A stretch of DNA of 64,000 nucleotides from JBFXIE01 sp050176255 (GTDB lineage Bacteria > Pseudomonadota > Gammaproteobacteria > Burkholderiales > Burkholderiaceae_C), in assembly GCF_050176255.1 (NCBI RefSeq), contig NZ_JBFXIE010000013.1; one strand, written 5' to 3'. The translations under genes and the position numbers were made by a program. Below are positions 34,578 through 44,980 of the stretch, in pieces (positions within the stretch are counted from its first letter, which is position 1; each line of letters begins with the position of its first letter). The notes beneath the pieces are model-generated. The model ran no database searches, was not told the origin of the DNA, and worked only from the letters and a program-made list of their open reading frames with translations.

Positions 34578-34616
34578 ATCTTCAGACCAGTTGCAGGTGA
34601 TCTTTAGACCGGTTGC
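34578..34616. repeat. Two tandem 17-base words, period 22
   Basis: ATCTTCAGACCAGTTGC (34578-34594) and ATCTTTAGACCGGTTGC (34600-34616) differ at two positions and are spaced exactly 22 bases apart, about two helical turns. They lie in the short gap between hrpA and the convergent small gene. They may be a protein-binding repeat or chance. Confidence 0.4.
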
Positions 34617-34688
34617 CAGCGCTGCTTTGGCCACGCACGCACGGTTTGCCAGCGCAGCGCAGTGGCGCGGTGGTCGGCGCATGGCGGG

Positions 34689-35057
34689 TCAGTTCAGCGC
34701 AAGGCGGTTCAGCTCGGCGCACACATCGGCCATGCGCCCGGAGATCACCAGCCGGCAGGCTTTGTCTTCATGGCGGTTGACGATCACGCGCAGCGGGCGC
34801 GCTCGCGCCGTGGCCGGCGCTGGCCGCAGCGCGATGGCGGCACCGGCCCGGGGGCCATGCCAACCGGCGGCCGTGTGGCAGGGATGGACCGGGCTGGCCG
34901 TGCGCCGCGGGTCGTTGTCGGCCTGCGCGGTGCGCTGGGGCGCGGCGTCAGCGCGGACTGCCAGCGGGGCTGGGCATGTCGCGCGCGGGCGCATGGACAT
35001 GGCGATGCTGCGCAGGGGCTGAAGGAACGAGGTGAAAACAGGAAGAGCAAATCCCAT
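34689..35057 (-). CDS. Small hypothetical protein downstream of lexA
   Basis: I do not recognise this 122-aa protein with confidence. The N-terminal 85 residues are low-complexity and Arg/Ala/Pro-rich. The last 40 (RPLRVIVNRHEDKACRLVISGRMADVCAELNRLAL) look like a folded strand-helix unit, similar to small proteins I recall near lexA in related genomes. The ATG at 35057 has a CGGAG ribosome-binding site 7 bases upstream, which is the best support for translation. It is convergent with hrpA and lies 160 bases downstream of lexA. Confidence 0.5.
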   Translation of the reverse strand: MGFALPVFTSFLQPLRSIAMSMRPRATCPAPLAVRADAAPQRTAQADNDPRRTASPVHPCHTAAGWHGPRAGAAIALRPAPATARARPLRVIVNRHEDKACRLVISGRMADVCAELNRLALN

Positions 35058-35217
35058 GTGAAAACTCCGGCATGCAGGGCATGAAGGTGGAACACAGGCA
35101 GGATTGCCAAGTAAGAAGGCGCGCATCCGCAGGGTTGGCACGCGCCACCCGCCGGGCGCAAGGCCCGTGGTGCTGCATGCCATACGCCCGCCACCTGCGG
35201 CGGCGCCAGGCGTTGGG

Positions 35218-35892
35218 CTACATCAGCATGGTGTTGCGGATCAGGCCGACGGCCAGGCCTTCTATCTCGAAGGGCTCGCCGGGTTCGACGCGGATCACGG
35301 GGTAGTCGGGGTTTTCGGGCAGCAGTTCGATGGCGCTGCCAGTGCGGCGCAGGCGCTTGACGGTGACATCGTCGCCCAGCCGGGCCACGATGATCTGGCC
35401 GCTGCGCGCCTCGCGCGTGGCCTGCACGGCCAGCAGGTCGCCGTCCATGATGCCGGCGTCGCGCATGGACATGCCGCGCACCTTGAGCAGGTAGTCGGGC
35501 TTGTGCGCAAACAGGCTGCCCTCCAGCGTGTAGGTCTGGTCCACGTGCTCCTGCGCCAGAATGGGCGAGCCTGCGGCAACGCGCCCGATCAGCGGCAGCG
35601 TGAGCTGCGACAGGCCGGGAATCGGCAGACTGAACTGGGTGCCGCGCGCGGCGTTGATGTTGCGCACGGCTTCGCTGCACAGCCGTATGCCGCGCGAGGT
35701 GCCGCTGACCAGCTCGATCACGCCCTTGCGTGCCAGGGCCTGCAGGTGTTCTTCGGCTGCGTTGGCGGATTTGAAGCCCAGTTCTGCCGCGATCTCGGCG
35801 CGCGTGGGGGGGGCGCCGGTGCGCGCAATGGCGGTCTGGATCAAGTCCAGAATCTGCTGCTGGCGGGCGGTGAGCTTGGGGCGGTCGAGCAT
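35218..35892 (-). CDS. lexA: LexA repressor
   Basis: SOS repressor of 224 aa. The N-terminal winged helix (KLTARQQQILDLIQTAI...RAEIAAELGF) binds operator DNA. The self-cleavage site is A107-G108 (VAAGSP), the catalytic Ser is in GMSM (S142) and Lys in VTVKRL (K179). The ATG at 35892 gives MLDRPKLTARQQ; upstream codons to 36051 in the same frame are not plausible. Two SOS boxes sit directly upstream, indicating autoregulation. A run of eight C in the coding strand (35806-35813) lies in the GAPPTR codons. Confidence 0.96.
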   Translation of the reverse strand: MLDRPKLTARQQQILDLIQTAIARTGAPPTRAEIAAELGFKSANAAEEHLQALARKGVIELVSGTSRGIRLCSEAVRNINAARGTQFSLPIPGLSQLTLPLIGRVAAGSPILAQEHVDQTYTLEGSLFAHKPDYLLKVRGMSMRDAGIMDGDLLAVQATREARSGQIIVARLGDDVTVKRLRRTGSAIELLPENPDYPVIRVEPGEPFEIEGLAVGLIRNTMLM

Positions 35893-35922
35893 GGTGCGAT
35901 CCAGTGCGGTGGGTATGAACAA

Positions 35923-35938
35923 CTGTTTTTTAATCCAG
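35923..35938. promoter_or_regulatory. SOS (LexA) box 1 upstream of lexA
   Basis: CTGTTTTTTAATCCAG: CTGT-N8-CCAG, one base short of the E. coli-type consensus CTGT-N8-ACAG. It lies 31 bases upstream of the lexA ATG. Confidence 0.75.
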
Positions 35939-35941
35939 TAT

Positions 35942-35957
35942 CTGTATTTTTGAACAG
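35942..35957. promoter_or_regulatory. SOS (LexA) box 2 between lexA and the asparaginase gene
   Basis: CTGTATTTTTGAACAG: an exact CTGT-N8-ACAG. It starts 19 bases from box 1 and lies 20 bases before the asparaginase start at 35978, so LexA bound here could control both divergent genes. Confidence 0.85.
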
Positions 35958-35977
35958 TTTTTGAAGAGGTGCAAGAG

Positions 35978-36982
35978 GTGGCGCAAAGAAAAATCGTGGT
36001 GCTGGGCACCGGGGGCACGATTGCGGGCAGTTCGCCCGTGCGCGGCGCCAACGTGGGCTACGTGGCGGGGCAGATCGGCGTGGATGAGTTGCTGGCCGCG
36101 GTGCCGGGGCTGGCGCAGGCGGCGGGCGGCACGCTGGTGGCCGAGCAGGTCGCGCAGTTCGATAGCAAGGACATGGACTTCGCCACCTGGGCGCGGCTGG
36201 CGCAGCGCTGCGCCGCACATCTGGCCGACCCGGCGGTGGCGGGCATCGTCATCACCCACGGCACCGACACGCTGGAGGAAACCGCCTGGCTGCTGCACAC
36301 GCTGCTGGATGCGAGCCGGCCAGTGGTGTTGACCGGTGCCATGCGCCCCGCCACCGCGCTGTCGCCCGACGGGCCGCAAAACCTGCTGGACGCCGTGACC
36401 CTGGCGGCCGACAGCACCGCGCGCGGCGTGCTGGTGATGGTGGCTGGCGCGGTGCACGGCGCGCGTGATGTGCGCAAGGTGCACCCGCTGCGGCTTGACG
36501 CTTTTGACAGTGGCGACGCCGGGCCGCTGGGGTGGGTGGAGGCGGGGCAGGTGCGCTGGGCGCATGACCGGCCGCCCGGCGCCGCCTGGGCCGGGCAAGC
36601 CGCGCATGCGGCGCTGGTGCCCGTGCTGGGCAGACTGCCATGGCCTCGCGTGGAGATCGTCATGAGCCATGCCGGCAGCGACGGCGCGCTGGTGGACTGG
36701 CTGGTGGAAAAAGGGGTGCACGGCATCGTAGCGGCCGCCACGGGCAACGGATCGCTGCACCGTGCGCTGGAGGCCGCGCTGGCGCGCGCGGCGCATGCCG
36801 GCGTGCGGGTGCGCGTGGCCTCGCGCTGCCCGCAGGGGCGCATGCTGGAGCTGGCGGGCGCGCCCTGGCGGCACGCGGCCGGCCTGAGCCCGGTGAAGGC
36901 GCGGATCAGCCTGCTGCTGGAGCTGATGGCGGACAGCGCTGGCGCCAACAGGGTAAAAAGTGGCCTTGAGCCTTTTGAATAA
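35978..36982 (+). CDS. L-asparaginase
   Basis: Asparaginase of 334 aa without a signal peptide, hydrolysing asparagine to aspartate and ammonia. The nucleophile Thr is in VLGTGGTIAGSS (T14) and the second catalytic set in ITHGTDTLEETA. GAMRPATALSPDGPQNLLDAV and the C-terminal domain are as in bacterial type asparaginases. The GTG at 35978 is preferred because AAGAGG lies 8 bases upstream; a GTG at 35969 would add three residues and has no spacing for a ribosome-binding site. It shares the intergenic SOS boxes with lexA. The last codons enter a dispersed-repeat copy. Confidence 0.9.
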   Translation: MAQRKIVVLGTGGTIAGSSPVRGANVGYVAGQIGVDELLAAVPGLAQAAGGTLVAEQVAQFDSKDMDFATWARLAQRCAAHLADPAVAGIVITHGTDTLEETAWLLHTLLDASRPVVLTGAMRPATALSPDGPQNLLDAVTLAADSTARGVLVMVAGAVHGARDVRKVHPLRLDAFDSGDAGPLGWVEAGQVRWAHDRPPGAAWAGQAAHAALVPVLGRLPWPRVEIVMSHAGSDGALVDWLVEKGVHGIVAAATGNGSLHRALEAALARAAHAGVRVRVASRCPQGRMLELAGAPWRHAAGLSPVKARISLLLELMADSAGANRVKSGLEPFE

Positions 36983-37013
36983 AGCGCGTGCAGCTATTTA
37001 ATCTATAGCAGAT
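36976..37013. repeat. Dispersed repeat copy at the asparaginase 3' end
   Basis: GAATAAAGCGCGTGCAGCTA is followed by TTTAATCTATAGCAGATC. The AAGCGC...AGCTAT core matches the family and includes the asparaginase TAA stop at 36980-36982. Confidence 0.45.
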
Positions 37014-37053
37014 CAGGTGCGGCCCTGACTGATTTGCGCCGCACGGCACGGGT

Positions 37054-37722
37054 TCAAGGCGCGGGGCGCACCAGCCGCACCGCCAGGCGTGTGTGGCGGC
37101 CCATGTCGCCGCGGGCCTGGCCGCTGGTCATGTCCACAGCCCAGCCCTGTTGGGGGTACAAGGTGTTTTCGCCCGAGCCGCCGCGCGTCACGTTGTCGTA
37201 GGCGTAGGGATTGACGGCGTGGACGTTGATGCTGGCCGTGCCCGTCCAGTGCCATTCGGGTGGCGAGGACGGAAACAGCCGCGCATCCACCGCCGGTGCA
37301 GGCGTGCTGCGGTTGAGCAGGCGGCGCAGCTCGTTTACGCGCGGCAGGCGCCAGCGCACGTCCTCGGCCTTCCAGCGTTTGCGGGCCAGGGCCTGCGCTT
37401 CGTTGTAGCTCAGCAAGTCGGGGGCGCCGATGCAGTCGCTGCCGTTCCAGCGCATGCCCTCCACGCAGCGCGGCCAGGCCAGGCGGGCGCGTATGTCCAG
37501 CACCAGCGTTCCGTCGGCCGACAGGGTCAGCGCGGGCTGGGCGGGCGTGGATGCCGGTGCAGATGCCGGTGCGGTGGGCTCGTCATCGTCATCGTCACCC
37601 ACTTGCGCGCACGCGATGACGGGTATGGCAAGTGCGGCGGCGCACAGGGCCAGCGCGACTGCCGGGCGGCGGCGGGCCGGCGATAAGGTCAGGGCCGGGG
37701 ACGAGGGCTGTTGCGAACGCAT
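37054..37722 (-). CDS. DUF1566-like putative lipoprotein
   Basis: 222-aa exported protein. The N-terminus has an Arg cluster and a hydrophobic stretch ending VIAC, a plausible lipobox with C38, followed by an Asp run (VGDDDDDEPT) and a Pro/Ala linker. The C-terminal domain has ALTLSADGTLVLDIRARLAWPRC, LARKRWKAEDVRWRLPRVNELRRLL and a terminal LAVRLVRP, the pattern of DUF1566/Lcl domains that occur in surface or secreted proteins. No function is known. The gene faces the asparaginase gene and is divergent from the DHA2 exporter. Confidence 0.75.
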   Translation of the reverse strand: MRSQQPSSPALTLSPARRRPAVALALCAAALAIPVIACAQVGDDDDDEPTAPASAPASTPAQPALTLSADGTLVLDIRARLAWPRCVEGMRWNGSDCIGAPDLLSYNEAQALARKRWKAEDVRWRLPRVNELRRLLNRSTPAPAVDARLFPSSPPEWHWTGTASINVHAVNPYAYDNVTRGGSGENTLYPQQGWAVDMTSGQARGDMGRHTRLAVRLVRPAP

Positions 37723-37967
37723 GACGGTATGTTCTGGTCAAAAAAGGCTTGCAGCAAGAGGTTTTGTCATGGGATTGTCAGCGCACTGGCTGCGTGCAAA
37801 GGCGCGATCAGCACGGGCATGCGGGCCTTGATGGCGCCGCCAGCGTGGCGCGGCGACTGTGTGGACAATCGGTTCATGGTCATGACTGTCTTTTTTCATC
37901 CGTTCGCCCCGCCTTGGCGGGCTGGCGCCTGGGGTATCTGGTGCGCTGCACCGCAGCGGGGCGCACG

Positions 37968-39392
37968 ATGAGCGCCGGCCCCGCACGCACACCCACGCCC
38001 ACGCCCGCCGCTGCCACCGACATGGACGGCCTGCCGCAGCCCGCGCGCCGGCAGGCCATGTTGGTCATCGTTTTGGGGCTGACGCTGGCCGTGCTCGACA
38101 GCAGCCTGGTCAACCTGGCCCTGCCCGACATTGCCCGCCAGCTGCAGTCGGGCGCGGCGCAGACGCTGTGGGTGGTCAACGCCTACCAGCTGGCCGTTTT
38201 GGTGGTGCTGCTGCCGCTGTCCGCGCTGGGTGAGCGCGTGGGCTATCGGCGGGTGTATCTGATGGGCATTGCGCTGTTTGCCGTGGCGTCGCTGGGGGCG
38301 ATGTGGGCGTCCAGCATGCCGGCACTGATTGTCGCGCGGGCGCTGCAGGGGCTGGGCGCGGCGGGCGTCATGTCGGTCAACGCGGCCCTGGTGCGGCTGA
38401 TTTACCCGCGCGCGCAGCTGGGCCAGGGCATGGCCGTCAACTCGCTGGTGGTGGCCACCGCTTCCATGACCGGGCCGACGGTGGCCGCGGCTATTTTGTC
38501 GGTCGCCTCGTGGCCCTGGCTGTTTGCCATGAATCTTCCGCTGGGCCTGGGCGTGTGGTGGCTGGGGCGGCGCGCGCTGCCGGCCAACCCGCCTTCGCCA
38601 CACCAGGCGCCGCGCTTTGCCGCGCTGGATGTACTGCTCAACGCCGCCATGTTCACGCTGCTGTTTCTGGGCGGCTCGCAGCTGGGCGCGCGCGGCGGGG
38701 CACAGGCTGGCGGCGCGGCTTCGGGCTGGCTGCTGCTGGCCGCGGGTGTGGCGGTAGGCGCTGTGTTTTTGCGGCGCCAGTGGGGGCTGGCAATGCCGCT
38801 GTTTCCGGTGGACTTGCTGCGCATACCGGTGTTTGCGCTGTCGATGGGCTCGTCGGTGGGGGCTTTTTGCGCGCAGATGCTGGGTTTTCTGGCGCTGCCG
38901 TTTCTGCTGCTGGAGGCGCAGGGCCGCAGCCACCTGGAGGCAGGCCTGCTGATCACCGCCTGGCCGCTGGCCACGGCGGTGGTGGCGCCGCTGGCGGGGC
39001 GCCTGATTGGCCGCTACCCCGACGGCCTGCTGGGCGGCATCGGCATGGCCGTGTTTGCGGCCGGACTGCTGTCGCTGGGCCTGCTGCCGGCGCAGCCTGC
39101 CGACTGGAACGTGGTCTGGCGCATGGCGCTGTGCGGCGCGGGGTTTGCGCTGTTTCAGTCGCCCAACAACCACACCATCGTCACCTCGGCCCCGCTGCAC
39201 CGCAGCGGCGCGGCCAGCGGCATGCTGGGCACGGCCCGGCTGACGGGCCAGACCCTGGGCGCGGTGCTGCTGGCGGCCATCTTTGTGCTGCGGCCGGGGC
39301 ACGATGGCAGTGCCGAGTCGCTGGCGCTGCTGGTGTCGGCGGCCTGTGCGGTGGCGGCGGGGGTGTGCAGTTCGCTGAGGGTCAAGACATGA
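37968..39392 (+). CDS. MFS multidrug exporter, DHA2 (14-segment) type
   Basis: 474-aa permease with about 14 hydrophobic segments, as in EmrB/QacA-type exporters. LAVLDSSLVNLALPDIARQL is the DHA2 first-segment motif (the D-x-S-I/V-V-N-V/L-A-L-P signature). The loop GERVGYRRVYLMG is motif A, and RALQGLGAAGVMSVNAALV is motif B. The ATG at 37968 is chosen for the cytoplasmic tail; the frame is open upstream to 37749 without plausible sequence. The photolyase ATG overlaps its stop (ATGA), so the two are co-expressed. Confidence 0.88.
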   Translation: MSAGPARTPTPTPAAATDMDGLPQPARRQAMLVIVLGLTLAVLDSSLVNLALPDIARQLQSGAAQTLWVVNAYQLAVLVVLLPLSALGERVGYRRVYLMGIALFAVASLGAMWASSMPALIVARALQGLGAAGVMSVNAALVRLIYPRAQLGQGMAVNSLVVATASMTGPTVAAAILSVASWPWLFAMNLPLGLGVWWLGRRALPANPPSPHQAPRFAALDVLLNAAMFTLLFLGGSQLGARGGAQAGGAASGWLLLAAGVAVGAVFLRRQWGLAMPLFPVDLLRIPVFALSMGSSVGAFCAQMLGFLALPFLLLEAQGRSHLEAGLLITAWPLATAVVAPLAGRLIGRYPDGLLGGIGMAVFAAGLLSLGLLPAQPADWNVVWRMALCGAGFALFQSPNNHTIVTSAPLHRSGAASGMLGTARLTGQTLGAVLLAAIFVLRPGHDGSAESLALLVSAACAVAAGVCSSLRVKT

Positions 39393-40873
39393 CGGATACC
39401 GCAAAGGCAGGCACCGCCTGCGCCCTGGTATGGCTGCGGCGCGACCTGCGCTGGGACGACCACGCCGCCCTGTACCACGCGCTGCGCCGCTACCCGCGCG
39501 TGCACTGCGTGTTTATCTTTGACACCGACATCCTGGGCGCCCTGCACAGCCGCCAGGATAGGCGCGTGGAGTTCATCCACGCCAGCGTGCAGGCACTGGA
39601 CCAGGAGCTGCGCGCGCTGGCGCAGCGCAGCGGCGCACCCGGCGGCGGGCTGATCGTGCGCCACGGCCCGGCGGCGCAGTGCATCGTGCAGCTGGCGCAA
39701 AGCCTGGGTGTGCAGGAGGTGCTGGCCAACCGCGACTACGAGCCAGGCGCCATCGCCCGCGACCGGCAGGTGGCCCAGGCGCTGCAGGCCGCTGGCATCG
39801 CCTTCAGCGACTACAAAGACCAGGTGCTGCTGGAACAAAACGAGGTGCTGACCCAGCAGGGCCAGCCCTACAGCGTGTTCACCCCCTACAAGCGCGCCTG
39901 GCTGCAAAAGCTGGATGCCTTTCAGCTCAAGCCCTATCCGGTGGAGCGTTATGCACGCCACCTGGCGCCGCCCCCGGCGGGCGAGGCATTGCCCACGCTG
40001 CAGGTTCTGGGGTTTGAAGCCACCAACTTGCGGCAAATGGCGTTGCCCACCGGCATGCAGGGCGCGCAGCAACTACTGCAAGACTTTGTGCCGCGCATGG
40101 CGGCGTACAAGGATGCGCGCGACTACCCGGGCCGCAGGGGCGTGTCCTACCTGTCGGTGCACCTGCGCTTTGGCACGGTGTCGATCCGCCAGCTGGCCGC
40201 CCTGGCCGCGGCGCAGGCCGCGCAGGGCTGCGAGGGCGCGCAGACCTGGCTGTCCGAGCTGGCCTGGCGCGACTTCTACTTCATGATTTTGTGGCACCAC
40301 CCGCAGGTGGTCACGCAGTCTTTCCGCCCCGAATACGACCGCGTGCAGTGGGACGACGCGCCCGAGCTGTGGCGGGCCTGGTGCGAGGCCCGCACCGGCT
40401 ACCCGCTGGTCGATGCCGCCATGCGCCAGCTGCTGCAGACCGGCTACATGCACAACCGCCTGCGCATGGTGGTGGCCAGCTTTCTGACCAAGGACCTGGG
40501 CATCGACTGGCGTCGGGGCGAGCGCTTTTTTGCCCAGCACCTCAACGACTACGACCTGGCCGCCAACAACGGCGGCTGGCAGTGGGCGGCATCCACGGGC
40601 TGTGATGCGCAGCCGTGGTTTCGCATCTTCAACCCGGTGACGCAGTCGCAGCGCTTCGACCCTGATGGCAAGTTCATCCGCCGCTATGTGCCCGAGCTGG
40701 CACGCGTGCCCGACAAGCACATCCACTTTCCCGCTGCGATGACGCCGATCGAGCTGCAGGCCTGCGGTCTGCGCCTGGGGCAGGACTATCCGCTGCCCGT
40801 GGTCGATCACGCCAGCGCGCGCGAGCGCACCTTGATGCGCTTTCACTTTTTGAGTGCCAAGGCAGGCGCGTAG
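39389..40873 (+). CDS. phrB: Deoxyribodipyrimidine photolyase
   Basis: Light-driven repair enzyme for cyclobutane pyrimidine dimers (494 aa). The N-terminal antenna domain begins LVWLRRDLRWDDHAAL. The FAD-binding C-terminal domain has GRRGVSYLSVHLRFGTVSIRQ, SELAWRDFYFMILWH and NGGWQWAASTGCDAQPWFRI, then NPVTQSQRFDPDGKFIRRYVPEL, the class I CPD photolyase signature with the Trp chain. The ATG overlaps the exporter stop by four bases. It converges with the DUF72 gene; a repeat copy separates them. Confidence 0.95.
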   Translation: MTDTAKAGTACALVWLRRDLRWDDHAALYHALRRYPRVHCVFIFDTDILGALHSRQDRRVEFIHASVQALDQELRALAQRSGAPGGGLIVRHGPAAQCIVQLAQSLGVQEVLANRDYEPGAIARDRQVAQALQAAGIAFSDYKDQVLLEQNEVLTQQGQPYSVFTPYKRAWLQKLDAFQLKPYPVERYARHLAPPPAGEALPTLQVLGFEATNLRQMALPTGMQGAQQLLQDFVPRMAAYKDARDYPGRRGVSYLSVHLRFGTVSIRQLAALAAAQAAQGCEGAQTWLSELAWRDFYFMILWHHPQVVTQSFRPEYDRVQWDDAPELWRAWCEARTGYPLVDAAMRQLLQTGYMHNRLRMVVASFLTKDLGIDWRRGERFFAQHLNDYDLAANNGGWQWAASTGCDAQPWFRIFNPVTQSQRFDPDGKFIRRYVPELARVPDKHIHFPAAMTPIELQACGLRLGQDYPLPVVDHASARERTLMRFHFLSAKAGA

Positions 40874-40905
40874 GCCGCGCCGGTGGCAGCCTTTGGATGG
40901 TAGTG

Positions 40906-40961
40906 TTTTAAGGCTGTAGCGCTTGTGTGGAAAGCGCTGGCAGCTATGAAGTCAATAGCAT
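40906..40961. repeat. Dispersed repeat copy at photolyase/DUF72 convergence
   Basis: TTTTAAGGCTGTAGCGCTTG (left), TGTGG, then AAAGCGCTGGCAGCTATGAA and GTCAATAGCA. The AGCGCTT and AAGCGCT arms form a hairpin. The end of the DUF72 gene (stop at 40944-40946, coding for the terminal MLLTS) is formed by the repeat. Confidence 0.6.
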
Positions 40962-41999
40962 TTGCGCCGCAACCTGCCCGGCCAGCGTGCGCACGGTCAG
41001 CGGCGCGCAGCCCTCGGCGTGGTTGCTGATGGTGACATACGCGTTCTGCCCGCGCCCGCACACCCCAGCCAGCGTGCGCGCCAGCAGCGCGTGGTTGTCC
41101 GGGTCGGGGTGGTGGATGCGGTCGTAGGGGGCGTACAGCCGCTGCGCATCCTCGTAGCCGTGCGGGCCATGCACCGGGTGCAGGTTCCAGCGGCACACCA
41201 GCGGGCCGGGCCACAGCCGGCGCAGCAGCGGCAGTTGTTCGGCCAGCGGCGGCATGCGCGCATGCAGGCCCAGGCAGTAGGTGGCGCCGCTGCTGCGCAG
41301 CACGTCGGCAAAGTGCGGCAGGTGCTCGGGGGCCAGCCATTCGGGGTCGCGCACCTCCACGGCCAGCACGGCGTCGGGCGCGGTGGGCCGCAGCGCGGGC
41401 TGGGCCTGCAGCAGGGCGCGCAGACGCTCCAGCACTTCGGGCAGACGGTCCAGCATCGTCCAGGGCAGGGGGCTGAGCTGGAACACCAGCACGCCGGTCA
41501 GGGCGCCCAGGCCTTCGAGCGCCGGCGCCACAAACTCCTGCGCCGCGAGCTGAGGGTTCAGAAACACCGGGTTGGGCTCGCGCCCGCGGCCGTCCTCGCT
41601 GCGCACCAGCGCGTCGGTGACCAGACTGGGCGCCTTGACCACGAAGCGGAAGTCCACCGGCACCTGGGCGGCGTAGCGCGCATAGTCGCTGGCCGTGAGC
41701 GGGCGGTAAAAACTGCGGTCGATGCTCACGGTGCGCAGCAGCGGGTGCTGGGCATAGACCGGCAGGCCCTGCTTGGCCAGCAGTTGCTCGGAATGCGCGC
41801 CTTCCCACACAAGGCCCTGCCAGCCGGGGTAGCTCCAGGACGAGGTGCCCAGGCGCAGTGTGGGTGGCAGCCGGGCGGCGAGGGCACGCAGGTCGTCGCC
41901 CCAGGCGGCAGGATGGACGCCAGCGCGGCGCGGTGGAACCTTGTCGGGAGGTGGCGCGGGCGGCGGCGAGGGCAGCGCGCCGAACAGGTCTTCCTGCAT
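40944..41999 (-). CDS. DUF72 (YecE-like) family protein
   Basis: 351-aa protein of the DUF72 family, a TIM-barrel fold of unknown enzymatic role. Blocks seen are LRLGTSSWSYPGWQGLVW, LRTVSIDRSFYRPLTASDYARYAAQVP, FRFVVKAPSLVT and a later VRDPEWL region. The first 45 residues are a Pro-rich extension. It starts four bases after the stop of the upstream 134-aa protein, so the two form a unit. The C-terminal five residues come from a dispersed-repeat copy. Confidence 0.88.
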   Translation of the reverse strand: MQEDLFGALPSPPPAPPPDKVPPRRAGVHPAAWGDDLRALAARLPPTLRLGTSSWSYPGWQGLVWEGAHSEQLLAKQGLPVYAQHPLLRTVSIDRSFYRPLTASDYARYAAQVPVDFRFVVKAPSLVTDALVRSEDGRGREPNPVFLNPQLAAQEFVAPALEGLGALTGVLVFQLSPLPWTMLDRLPEVLERLRALLQAQPALRPTAPDAVLAVEVRDPEWLAPEHLPHFADVLRSSGATYCLGLHARMPPLAEQLPLLRRLWPGPLVCRWNLHPVHGPHGYEDAQRLYAPYDRIHHPDPDNHALLARTLAGVCGRGQNAYVTISNHAEGCAPLTVRTLAGQVAAQMLLTS

Positions 42000-42002
42000 G
42001 GA

Positions 42003-42407
42003 CTACAGGCCCTCGAACAGGCCGCCCTCGTTGAGCAGATCCCAGGCGATCTGTGGGTGGTGCTCCATGCTTTTCTTGATGGCGGCAGGGATGGACTGGC
42101 GCGTTTTGCGGCACAGGCCGGGTTGCTCCAGAACCAGGATGGAGATTCCGCGCAGGCTGCGCACCTCGTGGGGGCTGGCGGCGATGGTCAGGCGCACGCC
42201 CAGCTGCTCGAGCAGGCGCTGCTCCATGTGGCGCAGGTCGGCCAGGCTGGTGAGCGCCTCCAGGCGCTGCACCAGGCGCTTTTCTTCCTCGCGCGTCAGC
42301 AGCAGGATGCGCGTGTCACCGCCAGGCGTGCGCAGCAGCGCGTCGCGCTCGCACACGCAGGCGCCGGGCGGGCATTCGGTGCGGATGGGGAAGGGCAGGG
42401 CGGACAT
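42003..42407 (-). CDS. Small cysteine-containing protein of unknown function, DUF72 partner
   Basis: 134-aa protein I do not recognise. It starts with ECPPGACVCERDALL (a CPPGxCxC cluster that could bind metal). An alpha-helical stretch TREEEKRLVQRLEALTSLADLRHMEQRLLEQLG follows, then GISILVLEQPGLCRKTRQSIPAAIKKSME and a C-terminal HHPQIAWDLLNEGGLFEGL. The ATG at 42407 is chosen; a TTG 12 bases earlier is possible. It is divergent from tex and followed within four bases by the DUF72 gene. Confidence 0.7.
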   Translation of the reverse strand: MSALPFPIRTECPPGACVCERDALLRTPGGDTRILLLTREEEKRLVQRLEALTSLADLRHMEQRLLEQLGVRLTIAASPHEVRSLRGISILVLEQPGLCRKTRQSIPAAIKKSMEHHPQIAWDLLNEGGLFEGL

Positions 42408-42483
42408 CGGCAGTTGCAATTTTAGGGAGCAGGCCCTGTGGCAAACTCCCGCGCTTCGTGTTTTGACCCGTCACAGAAGGCAC

Positions 42484-44889
<2,406 letters not shown>

Positions 44890-44980
44890 GAGGCTGGCGG
44901 CCTGTGTAAACAACGGTAAGCGTTGCACGGATAATCCGGCAACCTTTCTGACTGAGGGCCTTTTGCGGGCGATCCCAACC

